A DNA stretch of 25,219 nucleotides from an uncultured Peptococcaceae bacterium (GTDB lineage Bacteria > Bacillota > Desulfotomaculia > Desulfotomaculales > Desulfocucumaceae), in assembly GCA_958417755.1 (NCBI GenBank), contig CATZDY010000035.1, forward strand, positions 1 to 25,219. The letters are read 5' to 3'. Below the pieces are notes generated by a model. It was not told the origin of the DNA. It was given only the letters and a program-made list of their open reading frames with translations, and made no database searches. The translations under genes were made by a program, and so were the position numbers. Numbering within the stretch: the first letter of the stretch is position 1; each line of letters opens with the position of its first letter. Below are positions 22,978-25,219 of this stretch, in pieces.

Positions 22978-23946
22978 TTATTTAAGATTTTCATCTTTCC
23001 AGGAGCAAGGCAAAGCACTGCCATTCAAATAATTACATTTGCATCCTTGTTGAATGTCTCTAAATTCCAATTGTTCTTCAATGGATTGTTTTATTTTCCA
23101 CCAGCTGATACCCCAATTGGAAAACAGTAAATGTTCCGTAGGTCCTTTCCCTACCAAACGTTGAATGACCATATGGGGATCCACATAAGCTAAAAAAGTA
23201 ATGACTCGTTCTATATACTCTTCTAAGGAAATGATTGTAAACAGATTTTTTTTAAACATTTCACCTAAAGGAGTGTTATCTACTATATATAAAGAATGTA
23301 ATTTCACATATTGTATCTGTAAAGCTGACAATAATTTTGCATTTTCCACCACATCTAGTATGGTATCTCCAGGTAGATTTAAAATTAAGTGCGTACAAAT
23401 ATCAAAATTTCTGCGTTGAATGCGTAAAACAGCATCCACAAATTCTGCCAAAGTATGTCCACGATTTATCTTCAGTAAAGTATGATAATTTACTGTTTGT
23501 AATCCTAGCTCGATATTGATATCAATTTGATTTTTTTCTTTTATTTCAGCCAAAAAGTCGAGGTAACTATCATGGATACAATCCGGTCTGGTGGAAATAG
23601 AGATTCCTACAATATCTTCCTGACAAGCTGCCAATATGTTAGCTTTAAATTGTGTAAAGGGTATATAAGTATTCGTAAATGCTTGGAAATACGCAATAAA
23701 TTTGTGTGCATGAAACCGCTTTCGAAAGTATGCTTTATTTTTTTCTACTTGCATGGCTATTGCATAAGAGTTGGGTAAACATTGAAAACCTGCGCCAGTT
23801 TCATCACAAAAAGTACATCCACCACTTCCAATGGTACCATCTCGATTAGGACAGGAACCGGGTAAATTCAAAGGTAATTTATATACCTTTTCACCAAACT
23901 TTTTAACCAAATGTTTGGAGTATATAGTATAACGATCTTTTGCCAT
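22978..23946 (-). CDS. TIGR01212 family radical SAM protein (YhcC-like)
   Basis: A 322-aa radical SAM enzyme. The family-specific cluster motif is CPNRDGTIGSGGCTFC, with Cys at 32, 44 and 47 (CX11CX2C in place of CX3CX2C); GISISTRPDC and NIELGLQT follow as in YhcC/TIGR01212. It should bind a [4Fe-4S] cluster and SAM; the substrate is not established. A late CKCNYLNGSALPC could hold extra cysteines. I place the start at the ATG at 23946 (GGAG 8 bases upstream); the longer frame from 23967 lacks a ribosome binding site. It is the first gene of the minus-strand run leading to xseB and ispA. Confidence 0.88.
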   Translation of the reverse strand: MAKDRYTIYSKHLVKKFGEKVYKLPLNLPGSCPNRDGTIGSGGCTFCDETGAGFQCLPNSYAIAMQVEKNKAYFRKRFHAHKFIAYFQAFTNTYIPFTQFKANILAACQEDIVGISISTRPDCIHDSYLDFLAEIKEKNQIDINIELGLQTVNYHTLLKINRGHTLAEFVDAVLRIQRRNFDICTHLILNLPGDTILDVVENAKLLSALQIQYVKLHSLYIVDNTPLGEMFKKNLFTIISLEEYIERVITFLAYVDPHMVIQRLVGKGPTEHLLFSNWGISWWKIKQSIEEQLEFRDIQQGCKCNYLNGSALPCSWKDENLK

Positions 23947-23967
23947 TGCCCACACTCCGGTTATCAT

Positions 23968-24181
23968 TATTAATAGGCTGATTATAACATGATCATGATT
24001 CCTTCTGGTAATCTTTTTGTCCTTGGAATGATATGGTATAACATACTATGGTATTTATAAATCAAAAAATTGAAAATTTGTATGGTAATATTCAATTTAA
24101 CATAAATTTAAACTTTTAAAAACATAAATATGATCATACTACTATCTGTGTATTTCATCTATGAAATTTGGAGGATGAGCC
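23968..24181. promoter_or_regulatory. Divergent promoter region with direct repeats
   Basis: This AT-rich gap lies between the radical SAM gene (minus) and vanW (plus). TATGGTAT occurs at 24032-24039 and 24047-24054, and TATGGTAA at 24081-24088. A TATAAC preceded by TGG at 24037-24042 could be an extended -10 for the plus strand. No -35 is convincing on either strand. Confidence 0.35.
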
Positions 24182-25096
24182 ATGCTGAAACGAATGACTT
24201 ATTTGCTTTTCTTATTGCTGCTTTGTTTATATCCTGTATCATCATCCCTTGCAAATGCGGAGATCAAAGAGCAAAAAAATCAAATGTTAGAAAACAAAGA
24301 CTATACAGTGTATAAACAATTTAAAGGTATGGAAAAACCTTATGCAGGTCCTTTGCCTTGGGAAAAAAATAAAGATTTTAAAAAGGTCCTTTCAGATAAT
24401 CATACCCCCATTCGCATGGCTGCATATAAAGCCACTTTGCATGATCCCTTGATGTCTGAGGCCTATAACATAGGATTGGCAGCCCAACAATTATGTGGAA
24501 CTGTGGTGAAGCCTGGAGAAACCTTTTCCCAAAATGAAACCATTGGGCCTTATACCCGTGAAAGGGGTTATCAAGAAGGTCCAACCTATGCTGGTAACAA
24601 AATCACCACCACTGTGGGTGGTGGTGTCTGCAAAATAGCAAGTTTGCTTTATAATGTAGTTACATTTAGCGATTTGCCCGTGGTTATGAGGGATTCCCAT
24701 TCCATGTTGGTTCCCTATGTACCGCCAGGACAAGATGCCACTGTTTATTATGGGGTAAGGGATTTTCGCTTTCTTAATAATCTTGACGCCCCTATTTTAA
24801 TCTGGGCTCAAAAAGTTGATAATACCTTATATATGGCTTTATATGGTTCCTATCATCCTCCTAAAGTGGTTTGGCATCATGAAGTAAAAAAACGGATTGA
24901 TTTTTGGACGCAATATCAATACAATCAGGCGCTAAATCCTGGTGAAGAAAAAGAGATAATAGCGGGTATGGATGGTTATATCATACGCTCCTGGGTTACT
25001 GTGGAAAAGCCAGGGGAAGATAAATTAATAAAAAAGAAAGGCATGAGTTATTATAATCCCTGTCCTAGGATTGTGGAACAAGGTCCTCAGAAGTGA
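24182..25096 (+). CDS. VanW family protein, exported
   Basis: A 304-aa protein with an N-terminal signal peptide or anchor (MLKRMTYLLFLLLLCLYPVSSSLA) and a VanW domain over about 85-230. The family core is plain: VKPGETFSQNETIGPYTRERGY (113-134), GGGVCKIASLLYNVV (about 147-161) with the conserved Cys, and HSMLVPYVPPGQDATVYYG. VanW genes occur in some vancomycin-resistance clusters, but the domain is widespread in spore formers and its function is unknown; resistance should not be inferred. The ATG has GGAGG 7 bases upstream. It is the only long plus-strand gene here, convergent with the partial gene on its right. Confidence 0.9.
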   Translation: MLKRMTYLLFLLLLCLYPVSSSLANAEIKEQKNQMLENKDYTVYKQFKGMEKPYAGPLPWEKNKDFKKVLSDNHTPIRMAAYKATLHDPLMSEAYNIGLAAQQLCGTVVKPGETFSQNETIGPYTRERGYQEGPTYAGNKITTTVGGGVCKIASLLYNVVTFSDLPVVMRDSHSMLVPYVPPGQDATVYYGVRDFRFLNNLDAPILIWAQKVDNTLYMALYGSYHPPKVVWHHEVKKRIDFWTQYQYNQALNPGEEKEIIAGMDGYIIRSWVTVEKPGEDKLIKKKGMSYYNPCPRIVEQGPQK

Positions 25097-25124
25097 CATC
25101 AAATCAATTCTTGATGTCACTTCT
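25089..25124. terminator. Terminator-like hairpin shared by vanW and the convergent gene
   Basis: A perfect 14-bp stem pairs 25089-25102 with 25111-25124 around an 8-base loop. The vanW stop codon lies inside the left arm. No long T run follows on either strand, so its strength as an intrinsic terminator is uncertain. Confidence 0.5.
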
Positions 25125-25144
25125 ACAAAAAGTTTTAACAAAGA

Positions 25145-25219
25145 TTATTGGGCTATAATTTGTACAGTATCCAATTGATGATCAAGACAACCTTGAAAAT
25201 GGACCCCCATAAATTTGAC
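25145..25219 (-). CDS. C-terminal end of an unidentified minus-strand gene
   Basis: Reading inward from the right edge, a frame of 24 codons (ending LDHQLDTVQIIAQ) stops with TAA at 25147-25145. It is followed 20 bases later by the shared hairpin, as a convergent gene would be. The fragment is too short to assign to a family. A second minus-strand frame is also open here, so the frame is a judgement. Confidence 0.35.
   Translation of the reverse strand, partial: VKFMGVHFQGCLDHQLDTVQIIAQ

Noticed and set aside
24030..24056. CATACTA at 24042-24048 as a sigma-G promoter of vanW
   Set aside because: The -10 is perfect but no GHATR-like -35 is found 16-18 bases upstream, so it may be chance in AT-rich DNA.
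24182..25096. vanW as evidence of vancomycin resistance
   Set aside because: No vanA/B/H/X/S/R-type genes are near, and VanW-domain proteins are common in spore-forming Firmicutes without resistance.

Overview
The window looks like the chromosome of an anaerobic, spore-forming, low-GC member of the Firmicutes, most likely a clostridial or Peptococcaceae-like lineage. The reasons are spo0A and spoIVB side by side, a ferredoxin-type four-subunit 2-oxoacid oxidoreductase operon, strong GGAGG ribosome binding sites and frequent TTG starts. Almost everything is on the minus strand, so transcription mostly runs from high to low coordinates. I cannot name the species.

In transcription order from the right: a vanW-type exported protein (+ strand, 24182-25096) converges on the 3' end of an unidentified minus-strand gene. 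Divergent from vanW is a long housekeeping run: a YhcC-like radical SAM protein, xseB, ispA, a roughly 600-nt structured RNA, oapA, dxs, tlyA, nadK, mnmM, argR and recN. recN ends in a terminator. spoIVB and then spo0A follow as separate units. spo0A has a very good sigma-H promoter match and an adjoining 0A-like box. Next come steA, steB, a GT2 glycosyltransferase and an MraY/WecA-like membrane protein, which together look like an envelope-glycan/division module. After them lie a small P-loop ATPase, the korDABC operon, an M20 peptidase, a DUF3866 protein, a small plus-strand ORF, a ComB-like protein and the start of a probable MarR-type regulator that runs off the left edge.

The main discovery is at 20928-21532. 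This GC-rich, non-coding segment lies between ispA and a 191-aa membrane protein, inside the isoprenoid operon. Its ends pair with each other, it contains several stable hairpins, and its location and length are those of the OLE RNA (Ornate, Large, Extremophilic). The downstream membrane protein matches OapA, the OLE-associated protein. OLE is a known but poorly understood ribonucleoprotein, so this is a new-looking instance of a known class, not a new class.

The genes fit together as isoprenoid precursor and polyprenyl synthesis (dxs, ispA), RNA/DNA maintenance (xseB, tlyA, mnmM, recN), commitment to sporulation (spoIVB, spo0A), envelope/division proteins (steA, steB, the two glycosyltransferase-like genes), and anaerobic 2-oxoacid metabolism (kor genes). 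No tRNA, rRNA, CRISPR array, insertion sequence or prophage gene was seen.
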